The translations under genes and the position numbers were made by a program. The notes beneath the pieces are model-generated. The model made no database searches. It was not told the origin of the DNA and saw nothing but the letters and a program-made list of their open reading frames with translations. 64,000 bases of DNA from Aureobasidium sp. EXF-3400 (taxonomy: Eukaryota; Ascomycota; Dothideomycetes; Dothideales; Saccotheciaceae): NCBI GenBank assembly GCA_024195585.1, contig SWBL01000105.1, positions 1-64,000 of the forward strand, read 5' to 3'. Shown in pieces: positions 23,812 to 33,498 of this stretch (position 1 is the first letter of the stretch; every line of letters starts with the position of its first letter).

Positions 23812-24777
23812 TCAAACAACAGATGAGCGACGGGTAGTAGCACTTGAAGTGCGCGACGACTCTGCTCCAGCCTTTGCAAGACGATCCGCCTCCTGATTCG
23901 ATTCTCTGGGCACCTTCTTCCACAGAACCTGTAAACCACGCTCTGCCAGCAGTCCGACTTCCTCGACAATGTTGCGGATGTGCTCAGAGTTCTTGATGAC
24001 GTTACCGCTCTTCTTGTAGGAGTACTGGCGTGTCTCTGAGTCCCAGCGCCAGATCAGCAGGTGCGAAGTGATGCAGTCGAAGAGGTAGGCGGAATCGGTG
24101 ACGAGGACGACTTGGAAGGGAGATCCTGCGGCCCAGCACTCTGTGTGACAAGCACATTGTTTGAGGAACTGCTTCAGAAGCTGGCGGCGAGCAGGCATGC
24201 AATCATTGCGGATGATCTGAAGGGCACTTGCTGCGGCTTGGAGTTCGGCTTTCTGGCTGGTAGGCGGCTTGACGGTCTTAGAGTCGATAAGTGGTGCGCT
24301 GAGGTTGTAGAATGAAGAGGGTCCGAAGTAGACGCCTACGCCTCCGAAAGCAGTCTGGGTGCCATTGCCAGGACATGCACCATCGATGTAGACAATGATT
24401 TTGCGTTGTTCGGCACGGGTTCCTCCAATGGAGTCGTGATGAGGGCACTCATCATCGTAGGGCTCTCCTTCTGCAGAGCCAAGAGTTGCAGTCATCCAGG
24501 TGAGCTGGCAGTCTTCGCAATATTCGGAAGCTTGAACATCGGCAATAGATCTGGCGGCTGCACCTTGCAAGACGTTGGTAGCTGATTCGGCCATTCGGAA
24601 AATAATGTCCGGGACGTCTTCGCTGGACACTGAACACTCTTTGATGCTTTGGCGATGCTCATGATCTTCGTTCAGGGGGGTGTAGTCGCAGCAGCATTGA
24701 TAGCAGATCTCCAGACCATGGTCCTCACAGACCAGCTTGCCATTGGGAAGTTCGACAGGAGAGTCTGGGAAACCCAT
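23812..24777 (-). CDS. RNase H-fold protein with N-terminal Cys/His-rich segment
   Basis: A single exon of 321 residues. The C-terminal domain (about 125-305) carries the four acidic residues of RNase H1-type nucleases in the right order: Asp132 in YIDGACPGNG, Glu178 in QKAELQA, Asp228 in VTDSAYL and Asp298 in NQEADRLAKAG. The domain would cleave RNA in RNA-DNA hybrids. The N-terminal part has CEDHGLEICYQCCC (17-30) and further pairs at CEDC (87-90) and CPHH (111-114), which look like zinc ligands and are not found in canonical Rnh1. No hybrid-binding domain is visible. Flanking cellular genes and the lack of reverse transcriptase argue against a retroelement origin. I would treat it as a fungal RNase H-like protein of unproven substrate. 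Confidence 0.82.
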   Translation of the reverse strand: MGFPDSPVELPNGKLVCEDHGLEICYQCCCDYTPLNEDHEHRQSIKECSVSSEDVPDIIFRMAESATNVLQGAAARSIADVQASEYCEDCQLTWMTATLGSAEGEPYDDECPHHDSIGGTRAEQRKIIVYIDGACPGNGTQTAFGGVGVYFGPSSFYNLSAPLIDSKTVKPPTSQKAELQAAASALQIIRNDCMPARRQLLKQFLKQCACHTECWAAGSPFQVVLVTDSAYLFDCITSHLLIWRWDSETRQYSYKKSGNVIKNSEHIRNIVEEVGLLAERGLQVLWKKVPRESNQEADRLAKAGAESSRTSSATTRRSSVV

Positions 24778-25445
24778 GGTTTGTTAGATTAGCAGAAGCA
24801 GTCTGGGGACGGTTGGAAGATCAAGTGGCTATGAATGTCATATATGACGGAGAGAACATGTGAGCTCAAATTGTCGATAGCTCACCGTTTGCTTGAGCTG
24901 CAAGTCAAACGCGAAGACCAGCTGAGGCTGACCTGTCATTGGCCTTGTTCATCAGTCATATTTTGCTGATCCATGTAAACAGACTGCAAGGGTCCTTAGA
25001 CTCAGTGTGAAGTAATCAAGTCCGGCAATAGAGATGGCGCTGGTTGAGTATACTATTCTAAAAGTCATGATTCGTGTAAGCTGGGTGCTTTCTGGATGCG
25101 GAAACCAAAATGATACTAATCAGAGGTGATTGTAACAAAAACCAATACTGCTGCGAACCACAGACGAACGACGCTATGAGTTTGATGCCAGCAATACAAC
25201 GATGAGTGTATGCGATATAGTCCGTGATTGCCTTCTTCTGGCAGCGATATGATGCGAACCGATGAAGCGAAGGTGGTTGAAACTTGTGTGACAGACTGGC
25301 ACGCGGGATCGCGCATGACAGGGGTTGAGCAATCAAGATGCAGGGCAAATTTGGAAAGCAGGTGCAAACCACAGAGTCGGGAACGGATGCACCGTTCCTG
25401 CGTTTTCAATGCCCTGCTTGTGAGCCGTCCGCGAAATCCTTCGTA
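24778..25445. other. Intergenic stretch, no gene seen
   Basis: Upstream of the RNase H-like gene and downstream of the next gene. It should carry the promoter of the former. No coding potential is seen. Confidence 0.4.
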
Positions 25446-26612
25446 TCACCTGCGAGCTGCACTCGAGCTGGATACAGAACCCTTGGATGTATTTGGCGAT
25501 GGCGGACTCATTGCATCTAGACACTTCAGTAGGACTATTGGTCGGTCAGTAAGATGGATGGCAAAGATCGTGAGCTTCAACCACTTACTGTCAATGATTC
25601 GTTCTTCGGCCACACCCATCTGATAGTCGATCAACCCGGTCTTGTCTATGCTATCACACAGCTTGACAATTTCCTGTCCCAGCGTCTCGAGATCACCGAA
25701 GTCCAAGACTGACCGCTCAAGCGGTAATTGCTGCCCAGTCCGAGTCATTGTTTGTGTCGTCTTATGTTGGGCATGCAAAACTGTCAACCAACAGTTGTTG
25801 AACGTGTCCCACAGCTTCAGCCTGTCTTTGTACTGTCCCTTATCGTCCCGATCAAGTCCCAAAGCCTCGACGTTGCCAATCAGGAATCGTGATATCTGAA
25901 GGAGCAGGTTTGCCGTTGGTTTCAACTGACGATCTCTGACCAAGGTAAATATCTCCTTAGTCTGCATCTGATACTGATCGAACAACTCTCGCAAGTTGTA
26001 GATATCTTCTTGTTTTGTGATCTGCTCCTGGGTATGTTCGTGTGGAGCATAGCCGTCATTGCCGTCGCTGATCGCGAAGTTCGACGTTTGAAGTACTTGT
26101 TGGTCGAATGGAACGGGCTCGTACATGTCAGATCCGGCAGTTGGTGGACTTAGATGATAATAGGAAGCTGTGCTCGAAGGATGTGTCTGAGAAGCTTGCG
26201 GTACGCCGTAGGGTGAAGGAATGCTCATTCCTGGCATGTTGTACGATGTGTAGTGGTGCGGATTTTGTGTCCATGGGATCTGCTGATATCCGTATGTAAA
26301 GCCGGCGCTTCCGAGAGACGACGAAGTTGACTGATGATGCGTCACGTAGTTGTTCTGATGATTCAAAGAGGTTGTTTCGCCATACTGGTACCCTTCGTAG
26401 AGAGGTGACGTCAGGAGTTGTTCATCTCCCAGGTACGAAGAGTGAGCAAGTGGCTGAGCTCTCGGCTTGGAAGTGTTTTGTTGTGGTAGTTGCGGCTTCT
26501 TGAACTGTCCAGCTGACGATGTAGAGGCCGACACATTGTAGTGTGCAGAGATCTGGGTTGCACACCCTTGGCTGATATTGTATCGTTGGTTTCTACCATT
26601 TTGATTTTCCAT
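25446..26612 (-). CDS. Uncharacterised protein, Q/S/Y-rich N-terminal half and helical C-terminal half
   Basis: I chose the ATG at 26612 (MENQNGRNQRYN). An in-frame ATG at 26921 exists, but the intervening residues look like translated leader. An intron at 25588..25535 has a perfect GTAAGT donor, a TTACTGAC branch site and an AATAG acceptor. It is 54 nt with no stop, so retention would add 18 residues; spliced, the protein is 370 residues. Residues 1-190 are rich in Gln, Ser, Tyr, Pro and His and look disordered. From about 190 the chain is helical (LRELFDQYQMQTKEIFTLV, then LLLQISRFLIGNVEALGL). I do not recognise the family. The composition would suit a nuclear or RNA-granule scaffold, but that is a guess. 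Confidence 0.62.
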   Translation of the reverse strand: MENQNGRNQRYNISQGCATQISAHYNVSASTSSAGQFKKPQLPQQNTSKPRAQPLAHSSYLGDEQLLTSPLYEGYQYGETTSLNHQNNYVTHHQSTSSSLGSAGFTYGYQQIPWTQNPHHYTSYNMPGMSIPSPYGVPQASQTHPSSTASYYHLSPPTAGSDMYEPVPFDQQVLQTSNFAISDGNDGYAPHEHTQEQITKQEDIYNLRELFDQYQMQTKEIFTLVRDRQLKPTANLLLQISRFLIGNVEALGLDRDDKGQYKDRLKLWDTFNNCWLTVLHAQHKTTQTMTRTGQQLPLERSVLDFGDLETLGQEIVKLCDSIDKTGLIDYQMGVAEERIIDSKWLKLTIFAIHLTDRPIVLLKCLDAMSPPSPNTSKGSVSSSSAARR

Positions 26613-29600
26613 TGCCCGGAAAGGCGACACAGCAATCAGCGCCAGGGCTGCGGGACCATAGATTGTGCTTAAATAAGAGTCGATTTCCGGAAAGTTAAAG
26701 TTGCGAGAAGAATTAATCCGTCCGACCTTGGACCGCTGCTCGTGGGTATGGCAGCTGGTATACGCGAGGTAGAATCGTACACTTTCAAGCCTGACCAATT
26801 TCGAAAAAGCTAGACAGGAAGTAAGTTGGCCAGTATGCCTAGCAAAAGATGTTGAAACAGGGCCCTGAGGTTCAACCCGGATATTGGCGGGAGGTTGGGA
26901 GGGTCCTTCGAGCCTGGGCAAGGATGGCGCAAGGACCGTGTATTGAGGCTTACTTGCTTGATGAGATCGATGGTGGAGGCCGCTACGATTAGACTATGGG
27001 CAAGTGTGAATCGCAACCATAAGTCGGCAAGGAGCAGGTAAATATCTATGACGTTTGCAAGGTTGTGTGGTTCGTGGTCCAGCAACAACGGATCGCGAAC
27101 TTAGAGTGTCAACAATGAGAAAGAACTGCTCGGTAACCGGGCCGCTGAAGACTAAGATTCCCTGCTCAAAGGTTGATGCGAGTGTCAAGTGTCAATCAAA
27201 GACATACTATATCTCGACGACGGGGTTCGAGGATCGGAGTCGCTCAGCGGCTCTGCTAGCATCGAGCTGAGACACACCACCTAAACGAAAATGCAAACGT
27301 TCCAACCATTCTTACATGTCAACCTTGGCTTGCACTAGTGATGCATTAACATGATGTAAGAATCGGATGTTCCGAGGACAAGAAGAGTGGCCATGCATCA
27401 GTCTAGTCTGAATGTCTCGCGTTGGTGTGTTTACCTGACATTGGTAAAGCTGATGGTTTGAGCAGATTCTCTGTACCCAGCATTGCTGTGGCCATGTGTA
27501 TATTCGCGCAGCTCACTGCAAGAAGGTCCATGACCAGTACGTTCGGCAGTTTGATGCACAAGCAGCGTCTCCCTTTGTGTGGGTAGCTTGGCACGAGATC
27601 CGACAATACCCTGCTAATCACGGCATTTGTACGATGGAGGTAGAATCGGGCAGAGTACCCTGTACCCGCTCGTCTCTGTCGCAGGATTACGCCTTGAACC
27701 AGGGTTCGAAGCAAATGACTCAGCCGTTCACCTCCATCGTATAACTCGTATACTTGCTATAGCATGAACCACATCCGGAAAGGTGGCAGGAAGCCGAATC
27801 AGATAAGCGTGGCGTGTGTGCGAACGGCGGCTACTCAGAGATTCAACAAGCCTCCCACTACCCGGGAGTTATCATGGGATGGTGTGCACCCTTTCCCATA
27901 TTGGTGGCTTGCACGATTGTTGAGAGCCAAAGCGATGTCTGTTCGACGAAAGGCGTTTCGAACCCTAAGACGACCTGGAGTACCTCTGAACTCTGAAGGT
28001 TGTGTAGACTGTACAGTAGCAACTAAGACCGGTCGAGCAGCAGGCGCTAGACACATAATGTGCCATACACGCGAACCACATCCGGGCTATATTACCCGTG
28101 AATTTACGATCTGGAAGATCGTGGTCCTACTCGGCTCGTGGCCAACGAGCAACGAGTCAACAATCAACAATCTCGATCAGGTTGAACTTACATAACAAGG
28201 CGGAGTGATGTCCGCCTAATCGATTCGGAGCGGGTGCCCGTTGCCCCGTTACACTTTTTCGCGATATGCATGCGTCAGCCTCAACTAGCCAAAAATCGCA
28301 TCGAATACCGACAGCGACGTGAAGTGGAGCTTTTGTGTGTTTCGTTCTACCTCCAGTAGGAGGTACGATTGTAGTCGGCCAACAGGACCTGAAAGGATGT
28401 TAGAGTTTGCAGGCTCGTGCTTTGTCAGATGACCCGCCCTGCTAAATGAACATCATGCAGCTAAATTCAACCCCAGCTGAGTGATCGCTTCGACATCCCA
28501 GCTCTAAACCAACCTCTCAGTTTCTCACATATTTTTACAAGATCCACCAGCCGGGAATAATGTTGTAATCATGCAAAGCGTTCTTCTTGGGGAAGCTGGT
28601 TGAGAATTGAAATAGACTTGGGCTTGAAGCACAATACTCTATCGCAGCTCAGACCCGCACGAGTCGTGCGTACGCTTCTCATGTACTATTCTCATGTACT
28701 ATTCTCATGTACTATTCTCATGTACTATTCTCATGTACTATTCTCATGTACTATTCTCATGTACTATTCTCATGAACCTGACAAAAGGCCATGAAACTGC
28801 AACCAGGAACGAGGAAAGAAATGCGAGCCGCGTCGAGAGTGACAGGTCACAGGTGACAAGCAAGATCCCAAAAGTCACATTGATTACTGAACAAAAAACA
28901 GGGTGATAGTTACAGCCTGCAGCTACTTAAAGGGACCAGATCTACAGTGTCACTTAGCAGCCGATAGGCCAAAAGAGTACCCGAACTTATGCAGGCTATT
29001 CGAGCATCCTAAACTCTAATCCCACGATACACTTCATGGCCCACCGTCTGCGACTGCACACCATGTGAAAGAGAGAATGGGGAGACCATAATAGACCTCG
29101 ATATTGGCTAATGTCGATGTCACGACGGTTTCCGTCTAACCGTGAAGCCTATCGTAACTTCGAGCCCCCCTCCGCCTTGTCCACTATACATATGAGATAA
29201 CGAGAGTTCAGGGTCAGATCGATGTTACCCCAAACTACGGTCGCTACGATCGCTGGGTCGGAAAGGGGCTATAGGATTCCCCGTTCATATTCATGCGACA
29301 ACGGATAAGCGGCGGACATCGCATCGGGCAGGCCGAACATCTCGGTAGTCTTCTCCTACCCGTGACCCTCCTCTACGATCACCAGAGGTACTGTAGGGGC
29401 TGCTTGGCCTTCTCGGACAATCAGAGTACCAAGACGTGCTCGAGTTTGACGGAAATGGAATCATTAGCAGAGTCGCTCTTTCAAGTTTGTAACTTTGGTA
29501 TTCATCATCATATTTTTGAAATTCCTCTTAGTCCCTCGTCGACGTCTCATATCCTGCCTCGGACCCAGGGAAATGGCACCGGGCCTGGCTAACCTTCTGT

Positions 29601-29721
29601 TGAAGATCTCACGTCCAACTCTTGGATGGCGTGACGCTTCCTGATCTAGAGGAGCGTTCTGTGTTCTTCCGGATTTCGTTGAGGATTTTTATGCGCGGAA
29701 AATGACTTTTGTGCGAGTTGT
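26613..29721. other. 3.1-kb gene-poor stretch
   Basis: Only short open frames occur on either strand, none with splice-supported extension or recognisable motifs. Composition is balanced, unlike the AT-rich relic at the left edge. The stretch includes a 13-bp minisatellite (28681-28771). A short inverted repeat also occurs: TACGATGGAGGT near 27631 and ACCTCCATCGTA near 27731. It may hold the promoter of the preceding minus-strand gene, the adenosine kinase 3' flank, and possibly an eroded repeat or a noncoding transcript. Confidence 0.4.
28681..28771. repeat. 13-bp minisatellite, seven perfect copies
   Basis: The unit ATGTACTATTCTC is repeated seven times head to tail with no mismatch, starting at 28681 and stepping by 13. 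It is followed by a partial eighth unit (ATG at 28772). Because 13 is not a multiple of three, each frame reads a 39-nt period without stops, which creates false open frames here. Confidence 0.95.
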
Positions 29722-30810
29722 TCATGCGCTGTAGGTCTGCTTGGGGAAGGGGTATCTGCAGGTATGATATGTCAGTATTTGCTCCAGAGATATGTTTTGC
29801 AGAGTGGAAACGTACGCAGGACCCAACTCCTTGATGCTCAACTTAGCCAACCAAGAGCCCATGTCGACACACTTCTCAATGCTCTCGCCCTTGGCCATAC
29901 CGGCAAGGAAACCACCGGCGAAAGCGTCACCGGCACCAGTGGTGTCGGCAATCTCGTCCTTGCTGATAACGTGGACGGGGAAAGTCTTGACTTCGTCGTC
30001 GCCCTGGACGGCAATGACGGTGGGCTCGGTGCCCTGGGTGACGATGACGGTACGCTTGCGCTGGGTGTTCTTCTTGGGCAGGTTGGCCATGTGCTTGGCG
30101 ATGGTGGGAATGTCCTCGGTGTTGAGGTCGTGGGCGGCAGCGAAGGCGCGAGCCTCGGTCTCGTTGCCAACGACGTAGTCCCAGTAAGGGGAGGTCTGGT
30201 CGAGCTGGTCCTTGAAGAACTGGCAGATGAAAGGAGCAGAGAGCGAGAGCATGAAGGTCTTGTTCTCGGCAGCGGCCTCCTCGGCGAGAGCCATGATGGC
30301 AGGGACCGAAACGGTCAAGTGGTAACCGCCGACAAAGTAGATCTTGGCCTGCTTGACGAGGTCCCAGTTCTCCTTCAAGTGCTCGACCTTGTAGCAGTTG
30401 GCAGCAGCGAGGTCGGTGCACATGCTACGGTCGTGACCGGTGATGATGACACCGCAGCGGCCGGTGGGCTGCTCGTCGTCGTAGCGGTAGACGGCGCGGA
30501 GACCGACCTTCTTGTTGGCCTCGACCAGCTTCTCGGCGTACTTGTCCTTGCCAACGCATCCAACAAAGACAACCGAGTCGGCGGGAAGGACGTATTGGGC
30601 ACCTCTGGCGGTGTTTTGGGCGGCACCACCGGCGTTCAGGTCGACCTTGAAGTTCTCGAACAGGTCCTCGTAGAGGCCCATGTGCTTCTCCTCGGCCAGG
30701 ATGGCGTCGTTGGACTTGAGTCCATACTTCTGGAGCAGCTTCTCGTCGCCGACGGCCTGGATGTCCAGGAGAGGGTTCTCGAGGCAGAGGATTTCGTATT
30801 GGCCAGACAT
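29722..30810 (-). CDS. ADO1: Adenosine kinase
   Basis: Join of 30810..29816 and 29755..29722, 342 residues, starting MSGQYEILCLENPLLD. This PfkB-family enzyme phosphorylates adenosine to AMP. The substrate region shows NAGGAAQNTARG, and GCVGKDKYAE follows. The C-terminal signature DTTGAGDAFAGGF supplies the anion hole and the catalytic Asp. The last intron (29815..29756, GTACGT donor, ACTGAC branch, TGCAG acceptor) is 60 nt and free of stops. Spliced, the end reads ELGPAYPFPKQTYSA; retained, it would insert 20 residues. Splicing gives the family-like ending, so I use it. In fungi the enzyme also drains adenosine from the S-adenosylhomocysteine cycle. It is followed upstream by the cAMP phosphodiesterase on the same strand. 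Confidence 0.93.
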   Translation of the reverse strand: MSGQYEILCLENPLLDIQAVGDEKLLQKYGLKSNDAILAEEKHMGLYEDLFENFKVDLNAGGAAQNTARGAQYVLPADSVVFVGCVGKDKYAEKLVEANKKVGLRAVYRYDDEQPTGRCGVIITGHDRSMCTDLAAANCYKVEHLKENWDLVKQAKIYFVGGYHLTVSVPAIMALAEEAAAENKTFMLSLSAPFICQFFKDQLDQTSPYWDYVVGNETEARAFAAAHDLNTEDIPTIAKHMANLPKKNTQRKRTVIVTQGTEPTVIAVQGDDEVKTFPVHVISKDEIADTTGAGDAFAGGFLAGMAKGESIEKCVDMGSWLAKLSIKELGPAYVSTLQNISLEQILTYHTCRYPFPKQTYSA

Positions 30811-31146
30811 TTTGATATGTAATTGATGTGGTGTGCAAGGTAGCAAAGGAGAAGCAGGCCCTGGCTTGCTCCAGCTTTGCTGAATCCTGACGTTTACCAT
30901 TCTTGGTGGGGTCTTCACCGCCAAGGCCGCCCCTCTCAACAACCACGGAGGTGATGCCTGAGGCAGGTCATGTTTTCGTGCTCAAAGAAAATCAACTTTA
31001 GACGTTGACTATCGTTGCTCGTGAAGGCCCTTGTAATACGTATATACAGTCTTCTCCCGCTGTTACCACTTGCTGCCTCCCTGCTTCCTGTTTCATCAAA
31101 CTGAACCGTAATTACAATCACCATTTGTTCACCAAAGTAATATCGA
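30811..31146. other. Spacer between adenosine kinase and cAMP phosphodiesterase
   Basis: 336 bp holding the adenosine kinase promoter and the phosphodiesterase 3' end. No gene seen. Confidence 0.4.
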
Positions 31147-32846
31147 CTAGAAATGGTAATCTTCTCCACTCTTGCTGATGACAAACTCGCACCCGAGCTT
31201 GCCAAATCCTTCGAGGTCAAGAGCATCAGCATGCTCATTGAGCTGCATCAGAATGCGCTCTCCTACGTGTGGGCCATCTTCCATCGTGTCCTTGATATGG
31301 ATGATGATCACCTTGACGCCTTGAAGGGGTGCATCCGCTGGCACAGGCGTGTTTCTCTCTGTACCTGCGTAGTCTGGTGTGTTGGCTTGCGACTCTTCTT
31401 CGGGTACCATCAAAGGATGACTGCCGCGACGAGGTTGCATGCTAGAAGACCGCGTGACCACGCTCTTGTTCCGTTTCTTATTATCGGACAGGTCGTCCAT
31501 CGTTATGTTCAGGCCATTCGAGCTTCGCTTCCGTTTTCGCTGGGCTCTATCCAAAGCTCGGGTAGCCTTCTCGTCCTTGACCATCTGCGCAAGCGTCTTC
31601 ATCTCGGCAACGACATGCCGCGGTGCGAGGTGTCCAAACAGTACAGCGTCTGGTTGACTATCGTCGTAGGAACATTCGATAAAAATGCCCCCGAGTATGC
31701 CTTCAGCTATCTTTGGTGCTGCCTCTGCCCATATGCCGGCCAAGCGTGGAACTCGCGAGATGCTGTCAGGTTCAACGTCGCCAAACATCAATACCTCCCT
31801 GGATGTTTCGTAGTCTCGGATGAAGAAGGCGGTGCTGTCCACTACCGAGTGTTGCGGCGTTGGATCACTGGTAAAACTTCTTCCTTGCGGGCCAGGAGAG
31901 TAATAGTTATGGCCTGGAGTCTGTTCGCCCGGTGTTCCAAAAACGTGCGGTATCGACAGATTTCGGTAATCTGCTCCCCTGAACGCAGAGTGATCAGGTT
32001 CCGAGATACTACCCAACGATCCACGTTGAGAGCGAGTCGGCAGAGGTTCCTTCATGCAGTTGCCGTGGCTTACTTTGAAGCCTTTGACTCCAAGACCATC
32101 GCACACCTCGATATATCCCCTGCCCTCTCCCGTACCAACCATGATATCTCCGCCTTCTCTTAAACGCTGGAAGCTGACAAAACCGACTCCTCCGTCTTCG
32201 TCTGTCAGGTTGGGCCATATAACATCGTTAAAGATGTGCCTCTTGATAGCTTCGACGGTGAATGGTAGGGCTGCCAGCCTCTTGGGTCGCGATGTGGCAT
32301 GGAAAGCGGCTGTGTTGATGGCAAAGCCCGAGAGATGATCGAGGTGAGGATGGGTGATCAGGTAGGTCGAGACGTGGGCGCGTACGACATGGGCTGCATT
32401 GGCGCGGGCTGAGGCATGAGGGAGAGATAGGCCAGCGAAAGGACCGTTATCGAGGACGATGGGCTCTGGGAGTGTCTTTGGCTGTATGGGGTTTCTGGTC
32501 GGCGGTGACGAGGTGGGAGATGACATGCCGTCTGTCTCCATGTGCTGAGGGGGTAGTTCCGGCACAGGTGCCTGATTGGGGAGGTTCTTCTCGAAGATGC
32601 GGGTGATGGCTGCGAGATGTGAGCCGGCATCTACTGCCAGCAGCGAGCCACGAGCCCACTCGGTGGCCGTCGACCGCACCAGAAGGCCCGTCACATTGTC
32701 TTCGCTGGGTCCTCCTCCCGAACCCTAGAGTCGCAAGATGATGGTCAGATCTGTGGGGTAGCACTGTCGCGTGGGGAAGAGAGAGAACTTACAAGACAGA
32801 TGACCTGGATAGCCGCTTTGTTCGTCTGTGAATGTCTCGGCTTCAT
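31147..32846 (-). CDS. PDE1: Class II cyclic-AMP phosphodiesterase (low affinity)
   Basis: Join of 32846..32793 and 32724..31147, 543 residues. The 68-bp intron splits CL-GSGGGPSEDN, the family's N-terminal signature. The metal-binding motif HPHLDHLSG is clear, followed by KVSHGN and MFGDVEPD. GHLAPRHV further on belongs to the same metallo-beta-lactamase-like active site. The protein is longer than yeast Pde1 (369). It has a Ser/Pro-rich insert between residues about 70 and 100, a loop with RSFTSDPTPQHS, and a basic, disordered insert (RAQRKRKRSS to PEEESQ) before the conserved C terminus. It hydrolyses cAMP to AMP and dampens PKA signalling. The basic insert could serve in regulation or localisation; I see no proof of that. 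Confidence 0.93.
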
Positions 32847-33498
32847 GTTGGGTAATGGCAATATGCCCGTGCCCCGTCTCGGGCAGGCGCTGGCCGACGG
32901 AAGCTGCACTGAGACGTCAAAGCGATTTGTATGCGATCCTTCAGAAGATGTCCTCGGTCTGCGGACTTGGATCCGGTCCTAAGGTCTTCACGTGCGTGCG
33001 ACCACTCGGTGCTGCCTTGGGGGTGAATATGCGAAGGAAGAGAGTAACACCGGCATGAGTCGCCAACCTGCTTCATAGCTAATCTAATGCGACTGCTCAC
33101 CCATCAACGGTTCACCGTTAGACGACCACTGATGCACAAAGGATGGCTGGTAGGCACCAACCACGCTGCCAAGATTCGGCATCTCCGAGATATAGGGCGC
33201 CCGTCCAGAACGACTTCTACTTGCAAATCTTGATTATAGGCAAGATCTGAACTGGAAAGAAGAACAAAGTCATACAGGCTTAAAGTGAGGGAATGGGAGC
33301 CAGACCAAGCGGTGCCATCTTGGATGGTCGTCTGAAAACATTTATCGAAAGAGGATAGCAAGTTTGTGCTACGAAACCTGCGGTTCAGTCAAGTTTGACT
33401 GCATCTATGCAGTGGCTTTTTTCGCGGTTGATCATACAGTCGATGTATTTGTGCTTCAACAAGAGGTTTGCGGTACAATAAGGCACGTACAAACCAAC
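32847..33498. other. Intergenic stretch, no gene seen
   Basis: Lies between the Pde1 start and the 3' end of the acyl-CoA ligase. It should contain the Pde1 promoter. Short frames only. Confidence 0.4.

Noticed and set aside
26613..26921. N-terminal extension of the Q/S/Y-rich protein by 103 residues
   Set aside because: The extra residues look like translated leader and the composition changes sharply at the internal Met. I used the internal start.
27698..27725. GGTTCGAA-like tRNA B-box words (also near 4314 and 27225)
   Set aside because: No matching A-box or cloverleaf arms could be drawn around them.
28600..28906. Short open frames through the 13-bp minisatellite
   Set aside because: The repeat has no stop in these frames, so the openness is trivial and the peptide is an artefact.
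29764..30822. 352-codon plus-strand open frame across adenosine kinase
   Set aside because: It is the antisense of a highly biased coding gene. Its composition (Val/Leu/Gly/Asp repeats) is the mirror of third-position C/G bias, and the sense frame is a clear enzyme.
31153..32163. 336-codon plus-strand open frame across Pde1
   Set aside because: Antisense shadow of the phosphodiesterase exon, with no motif of its own.
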